DNA of 64,000 bases from Candidatus Eisenbacteria bacterium. GTDB lineage: Bacteria; Eisenbacteria; RBG-16-71-46; JACRLI01. Each line of letters starts with the position of its first letter. Position 1 is the first letter of the stretch. The stretch is from the NCBI GenBank assembly GCA_016235265.1, contig JACRLI010000015.1:20995-84994 (forward strand). Direction: 5' to 3'. Shown here one piece after another: positions 1 through 8,369 of this stretch. Made by a program: the position numbers and the translations under genes. Under the pieces are notes generated by a model that worked only from the letters and a program-made list of their open reading frames with translations, had not been told where the DNA came from and did no database searches.

Positions 1-334
1 GAAACCCGAACGTATGGCGCAGCGCGGTGAGCGCCCGCACCGGCAGGCCCGCATCCAGCGGACGCGGCCGGTGCAGCCAGGGCTTGAGCACGTGGTGGAC
101 GCACAGGTCGCCCAGCGCCACGGAGATCCACGCCACAAGCCAGGTCACGCGCGCGCGCCCGCGGAGCAGCAGCACTGGAAGCAGCGCCAGGCCGTACATC
201 AGCGGCCGGAAGCTCGAGGTGTCGGTGAGCCCGCGCATGACGGCGTCCAGCCACGGAGCATGCGCGCGGTTGTTCAGCAGCACGAAGAGCGAGTCGTCCC
301 AGGCGGGAAACAGGTCCGGCGGCACGGAGATCAT
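1..334 (-). CDS. PAP2-family membrane phosphatase (3' end cut by window)
   Basis: The first 111 residues of a membrane phosphatase of the PAP2 (phosphatidic acid phosphatase / undecaprenyl-pyrophosphatase type) family are visible; the gene runs out of the left edge. Residues 45-56 and 64-82 look like membrane segments. They are followed by KPWLHRPRP, which fits PAP2 motif 1 (K-x6-R-P: Lys84, Arg91, Pro92). The sequence stops at HTFGF, just where the PSGH of motif 2 is expected in this family. I chose the ATG at 334; a nearby ATG at 348 is in another frame. The likely substrate is a lipid phosphate or polyprenyl pyrophosphate at the membrane. The exact substrate cannot be told from this fragment. 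Confidence 0.75.
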   Translation of the reverse strand, partial: MISVPPDLFPAWDDSLFVLLNNRAHAPWLDAVMRGLTDTSSFRPLMYGLALLPVLLLRGRARVTWLVAWISVALGDLCVHHVLKPWLHRPRPLDAGLPVRALTALRHTFGF

Positions 335-360
335 GGAGTGAGGCTCATGGCGCGGGAATC

Positions 361-465
361 GGAGCTCACGGCGCGGCTTTCAGTGCGCAGGGTCCGGAGC
401 TCAAGGCGCGGCTTTCAGTGCGCGGGGCCCGGAGTTCACGGGCGCGGCTTTCAGTGCGCGGAGCC
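361..465. repeat. Three tandem copies of a 35-bp unit
   Basis: Three head-to-tail units of about 35 bp begin at 361, 396 and 431. Each has a core reading GCGCGGCTTTCAGTGCGC, flanked by GGAGCTCA-like and GGGTCC/GGGCCC-like sequence. The third copy differs by a one-base shift. The array lies in the 212-bp space between the PAP2 gene start and the tRNA-Leu gene. Nothing else was recognised there apart from a hairpin at 524-542. Confidence 0.8.
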
Positions 466-523
466 GCACCGGGAAATGCAACGCGGCGGAGCGCGTCATC
501 CGCGGCTCCGCCGTCGTCGAGTG

Positions 524-542
524 CCCGTCCCTCGCGGACGGG
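524..542 (-). terminator. Hairpin just after tRNA-Leu, possible terminator
   Basis: A perfect 7-bp stem (CCCGTCC / GGACGGG) with a 5-base loop starts a few bases past the tRNA CCA end on the minus strand. There is no T-run, so it may act as a processing or weak termination hairpin rather than a classical Rho-independent terminator. Confidence 0.4.
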
Positions 543-546
543 GGAT

Positions 547-632
547 TGGTGCCGGGAGCGGGATTTGAACCCGCACGGGTTTCCCCACACGCCCCTCAAA
601 CGTGCGTGTCTACCAAATTTCACCATCCCGGC
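547..632 (-). tRNA. tRNA-Leu (anticodon GAG)
   Basis: On the minus strand the sequence folds as a long-variable-arm tRNA. The acceptor GCCGGGA pairs with TCCCGGC, and the D stem is GTG/CAC. The anticodon stem CACGT/GCGTG carries a TTGAGGG loop, giving anticodon GAG. A short variable arm (GGG/CCC) and a T arm GCGGG-TTCAAAT-CCCGC follow. The CCA end is encoded (547-549). It lies 18 bp after the secG stop and is probably co-transcribed with it. In E. coli, secG is also followed by the tRNA-Leu(GAG) gene leuU. Confidence 0.95.
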
Positions 633-650
633 AGAAACCGGAGCGCGCGC

Positions 651-1028
651 CTACTTGCCCGTCGGCGCGGGCGTGACGGGCGCGGGAGTCGCGGGCGCCT
701 GCGTCGGGGCCTGGCGCGCGGGCGCGGGGGCCGTCGCGGCGGGACGGCCGCGGCGCTGGGTATCCTGCTTGATCAGGCTCTTCGGCTGGACCGCCGCGCC
801 GCGCGAGAGCAGCGCCAGCACGACCGACGTCACGAAGAACGTGATCCCCAGGTACTGCGTCGCCCGGGTGAGGAACGTGGAGGCGCCACGGCTGCCGAAA
901 AGCGTCTGGCTGCCGCCGCCTGCGCCGAAGGCGCCGGCCAGGCTGCCACCCTTGCCCGACTGGAGCAGGATGGACACCATCAGGCCGAAGCACACCAGGA
1001 TGTGGACCAACAGGATCAGGACGTACAT
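651..1028 (-). CDS. secG: Preprotein translocase subunit SecG
   Basis: SecG is the small two-helix subunit of the SecYEG channel in the inner membrane. The 125-residue product begins MYVLILLVHILVCFGLMVSI, the typical first membrane helix. The family segment LLQSGKGGSLAGAFGAGG follows, then FGSRGASTFLTR and a second helix (YLGITFFVTSVVLALLS). A Pro/Ala-rich C-terminal tail of about 40 residues extends past the usual end. I chose the ATG at 1028 because GGGGA sits just upstream and the helix then starts at residue 2; an in-frame start at 1085 would add 19 unrelated residues. A promoter lies at 1076-1104 and tRNA-Leu follows directly. Confidence 0.93.
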   Translation of the reverse strand: MYVLILLVHILVCFGLMVSILLQSGKGGSLAGAFGAGGGSQTLFGSRGASTFLTRATQYLGITFFVTSVVLALLSRGAAVQPKSLIKQDTQRRGRPAATAPAPARQAPTQAPATPAPVTPAPTGK

Positions 1029-1075
1029 GGGTTCCCCGCTGAAATCGTTGTGAATCAAGGCTTTCCAAAACGGTA

Positions 1076-1104
1076 ACGATAGCACCCCGGGCCGGGCGGG
1101 TCAA
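1076..1104 (-). promoter_or_regulatory. Sigma70-type promoter of secG-tRNA-Leu
   Basis: On the minus strand TTGACC and TATCGT are separated by exactly 17 bp, and the -10 box ends about 48 bp before the secG ATG. Five of six -35 bases and four of six -10 bases match consensus. Its position in the secG upstream gap fits a separate secG-tRNA transcript. Confidence 0.65.
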
Positions 1105-1148
1105 GGGCGACGACCGGGCGATGACCGAGCCCGTCGAGGCTTCGACCG

Positions 1149-1176
1149 GGCGCCCACCGGGCCCGGCGGGGGCGCC
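1149..1176 (-). other. GC-rich hairpin between tpiA and secG
   Basis: A 7-bp stem (GGCGCCC / GGGCGCC) encloses a 14-base loop that is itself partly palindromic. It lies 38 bp past the tpiA stop and before the secG promoter, so it may end the gap-pgk-tpiA transcript. No T-run follows. Confidence 0.35.
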
Positions 1177-1213
1177 GGCGAACCGAGTGTACCCTGGAGG
1201 CGGCCCCGCTCCC

Positions 1214-1972
<759 letters not shown>

Positions 1973-1974
1973 CT

Positions 1975-3174
1975 TTAGGACTTGTCCGTGAGCGCGGCCA
2001 CGCCGGGCAGGGCCTTGCCTTCGAGGAACTCGAGCGAGGCGCCCCCGCCGGTGGAGACGTGCGACATGCGCGCCTCCAGCCCCAGCTGGTTCACCGCGGC
2101 CGCGGAGTCGCCCCCGCCCACCACGGTGGTCGCGCCCTTCGCGGTGGCCTCGGCCATGGCCTGCGCCACCGCCAGGGTGCCATGCGAGAACTCCGGCACC
2201 TCGAACACCCCCATGGGCCCGTTCCACACCACGGTCCTGGCTCCCTGGATGCGACGGGCATACTCCTGGGCGCTGTCCGGGCCGATGTCCAGGCCCACGC
2301 CCTCCGCGGGGATCTGGTCGGCCGCGACGGCCTTCTCGCTGCCGTCGGACTTCTCCGCGGAGGAGCCCACCAGCACGTCGGTGGGCAGCACCAGGTCCAC
2401 GCCGCGCGACTTCGCCGCCGCGAGGATCTTCGCCGCCATCTCCACGCGGTCGGCCTCCACCAGGCTCCGGCCGGTCTCCATTCCGCGGGCCTTGTAGAAC
2501 GTGAACATCATCGCGCCCCCGACCAGCAGGGAGTCCACCTTGCCCATCAGGTTCTCGATGACGTCGATCTTCCCGGAGATCTTGGAGCCGCCCAGCACCG
2601 CCACGAACGGCCGCTTCGGCTCGGCCAGCGCGCGGCCGAGGTAGTCCAGCTCCTTCTGCATAAGGAAGCCGGAAGCGGCCTGCGGCAGCAGCTTCGCCAC
2701 CGCCTCGGTGGAGGCGTGCGCGCGGTGCGCGCTGCCGAACGCGTCGTTCACGTACACCTCGCCCAGTTCGGCGAGCCGCGTCGCGAAGGCTGCGTCGTTG
2801 GCCTCCTCCTCGGCGTGGAAGCGCAGGTTCTCCAGCAGCAGCACCTGGCCGTCTGCCAGGGCCAGGGCCAGGGCGCGGGTGGCGTCGCCGACGCAATCGG
2901 GCGCCAGCTTCACCGGCATGCGCAGCAGCTCGCCCAGGCGCGCGGCCACGGGAGCCATGCCGTACTTGGGGTTGGGCGCGCCCTTGGGCCGTCCCAGGTG
3001 GGACATCAGGATCACCCGGGCGCCCTTCTCGATGAGGTAGCGGATGGTGGGCAGCGACGCCACCAGCCGCGTGTCGTCGGTCACCCGGGCGCCGTCCAGG
3101 GGCACGTTGAAGTCCACCCGGACCAGCACGCGCCGGCCCTTCACGTCCAGGTCGCGGACGCCGAGCTTGTTCAC
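1975..3174 (-). CDS. pgk: Phosphoglycerate kinase
   Basis: Pgk makes ATP from 1,3-bisphosphoglycerate in glycolysis. The 399-residue product shows the N-terminal substrate motif RVDFNVP (residues 19-25), the basic segment MSHLGRPKG, and the C-terminal nucleotide-binding segments VVGGGDSAAA and STGGGASLEFLEG. I chose the GTG at 3174, 2 bp after the gap stop, because GGAG lies 7 bases upstream and homologues start at this point. The longer open frame reaching 3243 lies inside gap. It is the middle gene of the glycolytic operon. Confidence 0.96.
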   Translation of the reverse strand: MNKLGVRDLDVKGRRVLVRVDFNVPLDGARVTDDTRLVASLPTIRYLIEKGARVILMSHLGRPKGAPNPKYGMAPVAARLGELLRMPVKLAPDCVGDATRALALALADGQVLLLENLRFHAEEEANDAAFATRLAELGEVYVNDAFGSAHRAHASTEAVAKLLPQAASGFLMQKELDYLGRALAEPKRPFVAVLGGSKISGKIDVIENLMGKVDSLLVGGAMMFTFYKARGMETGRSLVEADRVEMAAKILAAAKSRGVDLVLPTDVLVGSSAEKSDGSEKAVAADQIPAEGVGLDIGPDSAQEYARRIQGARTVVWNGPMGVFEVPEFSHGTLAVAQAMAEATAKGATTVVGGGDSAAAVNQLGLEARMSHVSTGGGASLEFLEGKALPGVAALTDKS

Positions 3175-3176
3175 GG

Positions 3177-4175
3177 TCAGGCTCCGATCAGCTTGAGCGC
3201 GTCCACCATGCGGCAGCTGAAGCCCCACTCGTTGTCGTACCACGAGAACAGCTTCACCAGGTTGCCGCCCATCACGTTGGTGAGCTGCGCGTCGAAGATG
3301 GACGAGTGCGGGTTTCCGATGATGTCCACGGACACGATGGGGTCCTCGGTGTACTGGAGGATGCCCTTCATCGGGCCCTCGGCCGCGGCCTTCATGGCGG
3401 CGTTGATCTTCTCCTTGTCGGTGGGCCTCGAGACTTCCACCGTCAGGTCCACCAGGGAACCGTCAATCACCGGCACGCGCACCGCCACGCCGCTGAACTT
3501 GCCGTCCAGATCCGGGATCACCAGGCCGATGGCCTTGGCCGCGCCGGTGGAGGTGGGCACCATGGACTCGCTGGCTGCGCGGGCGCGCCGAAGGTCCTTG
3601 TGCGGGCCGTCCTGGGTCACCTGGTCGTTGGTGTAGGCGTGCACCGTGGTCATCATGCCGCGCACGATGCCGCAGGTGTCGTGCAGCACCCGGGCCACCG
3701 GCGCCAGGCAGTTGGTGGTGCACGAGCCGATGGAGACCACGGTGTGCTTGTTCTTGTCGTAGAGTTTGTCGTTCACGCCGAACACGAAGGTCAGGTCGGC
3801 GCCCTTCGAGGGGGCGGACACCAGCACCTTCCGCGCGCCGGCGGCCAGGTGCACCGCGGCCTTCTCCCGGTCGGAGAAGCGGCCGGTGCTCTCCACCGCC
3901 ACGTCCACTCCGAGGTCCTTCCAGGGCAGCTTGGTGGGGTCCTTCTCCATGAACGTCTTGATGCGGCGGCCGTCCACCACGATGTCGGTGCCGTCCACCT
4001 GCACGTCGCGGCCCAGCGGGCCGTGCACGCTGTCGTACTTGAACAGGTGCGCCAGCGTCTTCGCGTCGGTGAGGTCGTTCACGGCCACGAAGTCGAGGTT
4101 CTTGTCCTGGAGCCCGGCGCGCAGCAGCAGGCGACCGATCCGGCCGAAACCGTTGATTCCAACCTTCACTGCCAT
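3177..4175 (-). CDS. gap: Glyceraldehyde-3-phosphate dehydrogenase
   Basis: This NAD-dependent enzyme oxidises and phosphorylates glyceraldehyde 3-phosphate. The 332-residue product has the Rossmann start VGINGFGRIGR (residues 5-15), the active-site Cys152 in GSCTTNCLAP, and His179 in TTVHAYTNDQ. The ATG at 4175 is preceded by AAGGAGAT at good spacing. A strong promoter at 4382-4410 lies about 200 bp upstream, giving a long untranslated leader. It is the first gene of gap-pgk-tpiA. Confidence 0.97.
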   Translation of the reverse strand: MAVKVGINGFGRIGRLLLRAGLQDKNLDFVAVNDLTDAKTLAHLFKYDSVHGPLGRDVQVDGTDIVVDGRRIKTFMEKDPTKLPWKDLGVDVAVESTGRFSDREKAAVHLAAGARKVLVSAPSKGADLTFVFGVNDKLYDKNKHTVVSIGSCTTNCLAPVARVLHDTCGIVRGMMTTVHAYTNDQVTQDGPHKDLRRARAASESMVPTSTGAAKAIGLVIPDLDGKFSGVAVRVPVIDGSLVDLTVEVSRPTDKEKINAAMKAAAEGPMKGILQYTEDPIVSVDIIGNPHSSIFDAQLTNVMGGNLVKLFSWYDNEWGFSCRMVDALKLIGA

Positions 4176-4381
4176 CGAGATGATCTCCTTCCCCGTGCGG
4201 GGTGCGGGAAGCGCGGAACCGGCTGGGCCGAAGCGCCCTCGCGGACACCCCTCCCCCCGTCTTCGGCTCTGGTTCCGCAGGCTGCCGGGCGCCACAGGGG
4301 CGCCCGGGCATAGAAATCGCGGCCTCAACCCCACCTTCGGCGACGGGCCGGACCGCGGTCGTGAATGCGGGTTCGGGTTCG

Positions 4382-4410
4382 AATGTATCGGCCCGGCCCC
4401 CCCCTGTCAA
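4382..4410 (-). promoter_or_regulatory. Sigma70-type promoter of gap-pgk-tpiA
   Basis: On the minus strand a perfect TTGACA (4405-4410) and a TACATT -10 box (4382-4387) are separated by 17 bp. The spacer contains a run of eight G. The -35 box overlaps the last bases of the upstream glycosyltransferase gene. Transcription would give a leader of roughly 200 nt before the gap ATG; no known riboswitch was recognised in it. Confidence 0.7.
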
Positions 4411-5675
4411 GGCGGGTCGGCGCCCCCCGGATCTTCCAATCTCTCGGCAAAGCCATTGGCCCGAACGACATAGCGGTGCCCGCGCCAGCGGATTCGGGGC
4501 CAGACCAGCGCGGCCCACCACATCGGAACGCTGGCCGCGTCCACCAGCGGGCGCAGCCAGGCGTACCCCAGTCGGAGCCCCGGCGGGCCGCAGCGGCGGC
4601 CCACCAGCGCGGTGGTGCCGACGTGCAGGAGCGCCAGGCCGGGGCCGGCCAGCCAGGCCCACGGGTCCCGGGACGGGGTCCATGCGGCCGCGGGCTGCGC
4701 GGCGCAGGTCAGCACGAACAGCCCCATGCCATACGCGGGCCCCAGCAGCAGCACGGCCAGCAGGAACCGTCCGGGCGCGGCCACCCGCATCATCAGCCAC
4801 CAGCGGTGTCCGGCGGAGAGGAACTCCCGCCAGCGGGCGCGCGGCAGGTACATCCGCACCGCCTCCCCCCCCTGCAGCACGCGGCCCCCGAGGCGCGCGA
4901 GGCGCATGCCCAGCGCGCCGTCGTCGCTGATGTGCGGGCCCAGCGATGCATAGCCGCCCGCCGCGGCCAGCCGCGCGGCGCCCAGCACGTACATGCCGCC
5001 GATCAGCGTGTCCGCGCGGCCGATGCGCTCCTGCACCGCCAGGATGCCGTCCAGGTCGGAGTTGGCGAAGGCCTGGAAGGCGCGCGACGCGAGGTCGCGC
5101 GCGCCGTCGTAGTAGACCGGTGCGCACATGGCGGCGGCACCGGAGGCCAGCAGGTCGCGGACCAGCGCGCGCAGCGCGCCGGGGCCGGGGCGCACGTCAC
5201 TGTCCGAGGAGCACACCAGGGGCAGGAGCGGAGGAAGCGTGGAGGCCGGAGCGCCACCGGCCGCGGTGGAGACGATCCCGCCCGGGGCGGCTCCGGCAGC
5301 GGCAGCCGGAAGGACCTCGCCCGCGGCCACCGCCAGGTTGTGGAGCTTCTGCGAGCCCGCCCGGGCCAGGCCGGCCACCACCACCCGCACGCGCGGGTCG
5401 CGCGCGGCCAGCTCGCGCAGCAGCGGCAGGGCGGCGTCGCCCTCCGCCTCCACCACGAACTGGAACTCGAGCGGGCCGGGGTAGTCCTGGGCCAGGAGGG
5501 CTTCGAAGTTCTCTCGGGCGCCGGGGTCGAGGCCCTTCACCGGCTTGAGACAGGTGACGCCGGGCCATGCCCGGGGCTCGGTCCCCCGCGCGCGGCGCCG
5601 CAGCGCGCACGCCGCGCCGGCGAGGATGCACAGCGCCGACACCGCCGCGGAGGAGAGCGCGAAGGCGCGAAACAC
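4407..5675 (-). CDS. Glycosyltransferase, ceramide glucosyltransferase/HpnI-like (GT21-type)
   Basis: This 422-residue membrane glycosyltransferase has an N-terminal anchor (residues 5-24), a GT-A domain beginning WPGVTCLKPVKGLDPG, and C-terminal membrane segments. Typical GT21/HpnI signatures are visible: EAEGD (76-80), CSSDSDVRPGPGAL with Asp158/Asp160, and ISDDGALGMRLARLGG with Asp251/Asp252 as the likely base region. AGHRWW follows near 288-293. A low-complexity Ala/Gly/Pro insert occupies about 122-150. It starts with GTG 9 bp after the secreted-protein gene, so it is probably the last gene of that operon. It likely transfers a sugar to a lipid acceptor; donor and acceptor are unknown. 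Confidence 0.75.
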   Translation of the reverse strand: MFRAFALSSAAVSALCILAGAACALRRRARGTEPRAWPGVTCLKPVKGLDPGARENFEALLAQDYPGPLEFQFVVEAEGDAALPLLRELAARDPRVRVVVAGLARAGSQKLHNLAVAAGEVLPAAAAGAAPGGIVSTAAGGAPASTLPPLLPLVCSSDSDVRPGPGALRALVRDLLASGAAAMCAPVYYDGARDLASRAFQAFANSDLDGILAVQERIGRADTLIGGMYVLGAARLAAAGGYASLGPHISDDGALGMRLARLGGRVLQGGEAVRMYLPRARWREFLSAGHRWWLMMRVAAPGRFLLAVLLLGPAYGMGLFVLTCAAQPAAAWTPSRDPWAWLAGPGLALLHVGTTALVGRRCGPPGLRLGYAWLRPLVDAASVPMWWAALVWPRIRWRGHRYVVRANGFAERLEDPGGADPP

Positions 5676-5684
5676 GGCGCCGCC

Positions 5685-8369
5685 CTAGCGGATGACCACG
5701 AACCGGCCCACGGCCTGCCCCACGGCCGACTCGACGGTGTACAGGTAAATGCCGCCCTTCACGTCCTGCCCGTTGCGCGACACCAGGTTCCACTCCACCG
5801 TCCCGCCGCCTCGCGCGGCGTCCTCGCGGTACTCGCGCACCAGGTCTCCGGCCATGGTGAAGATGCGCAGCGTGAAGCGCCCGCAGGGCATGTGATTGAA
5901 GTTGATGTGCGTCCCCGTGGGATCATTGGAGCTTCCGCGCAGGTCCCAGGCGGCCCGGAAGCGGTACGGATTGGGGACCACCCGCACGCCGCGCGCGTCG
6001 GTGGCGCAGTCGGTGCGCGCCACCACCGCGTTCTCCTCGATGGCCGCGCGCCCCGTCTCCTGCTGCTCGACGGTGTCCAGGGGCGAAGTGCGGATGCCCG
6101 TCGGCTTGGTGTTCTCGTCGTAGGCGGTGACCACGTAGAAGTAGCGGAACCCGTCGATCACCTGGGGATCCACGTAGCGGTAGTAGCCCACCCTGTGGAC
6201 GTGGCAGGGCTCGCCGCGGAAGTCCGGGCAGGTGACGCTGGAATCCCAGCCCGCGGGGCCGTCCGGCACCGCCGCGGCGTCGCGCACCTGGTCCAGCGTG
6301 CCGGAGGCCACCCGGCCCACCGGCTTGGCCCAATCCCCCACCAGTTCCCACAGGTCCATCGCGGGCCCGTTGGGACCGGTCTCGGGATCGCGCTTCCAGC
6401 CGGCGGCCCGGTACAGGCGGTAGCCCCGGAAGTCCAGCAACCCGGTGCCCGGGTCGGGGATGCGCTCGGCCTGGTCGTCCCACAGCACGGTCATGCGGTG
6501 GTCGCCCGGCACCAGTCGCACCCGGGGTGGCACCGGAGGCGCCTGCCCGATCCAGCTCACGCGGTCCACCAGGGGCACGCCCGCGATGTCGCACGCCCCG
6601 GTGGTGGGATCGCAGTCGAGGTCGAACCAGGTGCAGTGCTGGTCGCCGACGTCGCGCTGGTTGCCCTCCTCGTCGCTGCAGTCGCTGTAGGACAGCGCGC
6701 GCCCGGGCGGGGCGATGATGCAGGTCTCGCGGCCCCCGTCGCCGGGGTTACGGATGTCCCGGGGGGAATTGCACGCGTGCGCGCCGGCGCGGGGAGGCAC
6801 GGTGTCGGCCCGGTAGTTCGCGTTGGGGCGCAGCACCCCCCGCCACGCGCGCCACGCCTGCTGGCAGGAGCCCAGCAGCCCCTGCGGCACCTGGTTTCCG
6901 AACTTGGACTGGAATATGTTGAGGTCCTCCAGGGTGGTGGGCACCAGGTCCCGCCCGCGCGGCCCGTAGTCGGCGCGCCCCACGCAGAAAGCCACGTCGA
7001 GCTCCAGGGTGCTGTCGGCGGGCAGGGTCACGTACGGTCCCACCGAGAACAGCGCGCGGTAGGCGCCGGTGTTGTCCAGGTCCGGGAACTCGAGACGCTT
7101 CTTGGAGGCGTTCGCCATCGCGTCGTAGCGCTCCAGGTCGGTCACCGGACGCCCGCCCTGGCTGTAGGGCAGCGAGGACTGGAACAGGCGGAAGCTGTGC
7201 ACGGACATGTGGCGCGGCGCGTTGCCGTACTCGTCCCGCGCCACGTCATCGGGGGTGAGCACGGATCGGAAGCCCAGGCGCGGGAAGCGCGAGGCGCCCA
7301 GCAGGAGCATCGCGCCGGCGCCGCGCACCACGCCCTCGTCCCCGTCGTTGTCGGCGTTCCAGAAGATGCGCAGAACCGAGTCCTCGCGCGACGCGCGCTC
7401 CGGCCACTGCGGGTCGTCCAGCAGCGCGGAGGCCTGCGTGCGGCCGTCGGCGGCCACCTGCATCCACCCGGCGAGGTCGTCCTGGGTGAAGCTGGGGTTG
7501 TCGCGCGCGCCGGTCCCGGGGCGCCAGTATGTGCCCACGTACACCGAGTCGATATCCTTGCCCGCGCCCAGCACTTCACGCGTGACGTTGGTGATGTCGT
7601 AGTGGATGCCCACGAAGTCGCTGCCCCCCGGGGTGCTCCAGGCGAAGGAGGTGCGCCGCACCTTCACGTACAGGGGCACGTGGGCCTCGTCGTAGCTGTC
7701 GCCCAAGGCCTCGGGGGTGTAGTCGAGCATCTCGGCGGCGAACATGTCCGGGGAGATGGCCTGGTAGTCCTCGTCGATGCGCCCGTCGCCGTCGTCGTCC
7801 CTGCCGTTGAGGAAGTCCTCGTCGGTGCGCCCGTCCACGTCGTCATCCTGGCCCCGGAGCCCGGCGGGGATGCCCTCGTAGGCGTGCCGGGTCCGGGCGA
7901 AGTCGCCGGCTTCGCCGCGGATCTCGTCGAACTCGCTGACCCGGCGCACGCCGTCGCGGTCCTTGCCGGCAACCCACAGCGAGCTCCACAGGATGTACTC
8001 CACGCCGGAGTTGCCCGGCCACTGCCCACCGGGATCGGAGTTGAGCCCGCTGGGCCACCACGGGTTGCCCGGCGAGTAGTTGGTGTTGTCCATGTGCATC
8101 CAGACGCTGCCGATGGTGTGCAGGCCGCCCTCTCCCTGGCGCAACTCGTAGATCTGCGGGGTGGCGCCGCCGCGGCCGCCCGGGCCGCCCACCACCCGGG
8201 ACGGCACCCGCGGCCCATCGGGATCGGCAAACGCCGGTCCGCCCGCACGCGGTGCCCCGGCGGACGCCATGACCGGAAACGCGAGGAGCATCACGATGGC
8301 GACGCGGAGGCCGCGGCCGGCGGCGCCCAGGGGCGCGCGGGCCGGGTGGAAGCGAGGGGCCGGAATCAC
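5685..8369 (-). CDS. Large secreted cysteine-rich protein with FlgD/T9SS-like C-terminal domain (paralogue 2)
   Basis: The product (894 residues with the GTG at 8369) is an exported protein of unknown function. An Arg-containing N-region and hydrophobic segment VAIVMLLAFPVM end in ASA, a probable signal peptide. The GTG overlaps the upstream stop as GTGA; an internal ATG at 8291 is the alternative start. It contains LHTIGSVWMHMDNTNYSPGN, an Asp-rich stretch with DDDVDG and DDDGDGRIDEDY resembling calcium loops, and a cysteine-rich region (HACNSPRD, ETCIIAP, DQHC, LDCD). The C-terminal beta domain has PNPYRF, CGRFTLRIF and WNLVSRNGQD and ends GRFVVIR, like FlgD-Ig/T9SS sorting tails. It is clearly paralogous to the protein at 11000-13669. 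Confidence 0.8.
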   Translation of the reverse strand: MIPAPRFHPARAPLGAAGRGLRVAIVMLLAFPVMASAGAPRAGGPAFADPDGPRVPSRVVGGPGGRGGATPQIYELRQGEGGLHTIGSVWMHMDNTNYSPGNPWWPSGLNSDPGGQWPGNSGVEYILWSSLWVAGKDRDGVRRVSEFDEIRGEAGDFARTRHAYEGIPAGLRGQDDDVDGRTDEDFLNGRDDDGDGRIDEDYQAISPDMFAAEMLDYTPEALGDSYDEAHVPLYVKVRRTSFAWSTPGGSDFVGIHYDITNVTREVLGAGKDIDSVYVGTYWRPGTGARDNPSFTQDDLAGWMQVAADGRTQASALLDDPQWPERASREDSVLRIFWNADNDGDEGVVRGAGAMLLLGASRFPRLGFRSVLTPDDVARDEYGNAPRHMSVHSFRLFQSSLPYSQGGRPVTDLERYDAMANASKKRLEFPDLDNTGAYRALFSVGPYVTLPADSTLELDVAFCVGRADYGPRGRDLVPTTLEDLNIFQSKFGNQVPQGLLGSCQQAWRAWRGVLRPNANYRADTVPPRAGAHACNSPRDIRNPGDGGRETCIIAPPGRALSYSDCSDEEGNQRDVGDQHCTWFDLDCDPTTGACDIAGVPLVDRVSWIGQAPPVPPRVRLVPGDHRMTVLWDDQAERIPDPGTGLLDFRGYRLYRAAGWKRDPETGPNGPAMDLWELVGDWAKPVGRVASGTLDQVRDAAAVPDGPAGWDSSVTCPDFRGEPCHVHRVGYYRYVDPQVIDGFRYFYVVTAYDENTKPTGIRTSPLDTVEQQETGRAAIEENAVVARTDCATDARGVRVVPNPYRFRAAWDLRGSSNDPTGTHINFNHMPCGRFTLRIFTMAGDLVREYREDAARGGGTVEWNLVSRNGQDVKGGIYLYTVESAVGQAVGRFVVIR

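Noticed and set aside
361-465. CRISPR array
   Set aside because: The three 35-bp units are directly adjacent with no spacers, and no cas genes are present.
366-626. Minus-strand 86-codon frame starting in tRNA-Leu
   Set aside because: It reads through the tRNA and the tandem repeat; no coding signal.
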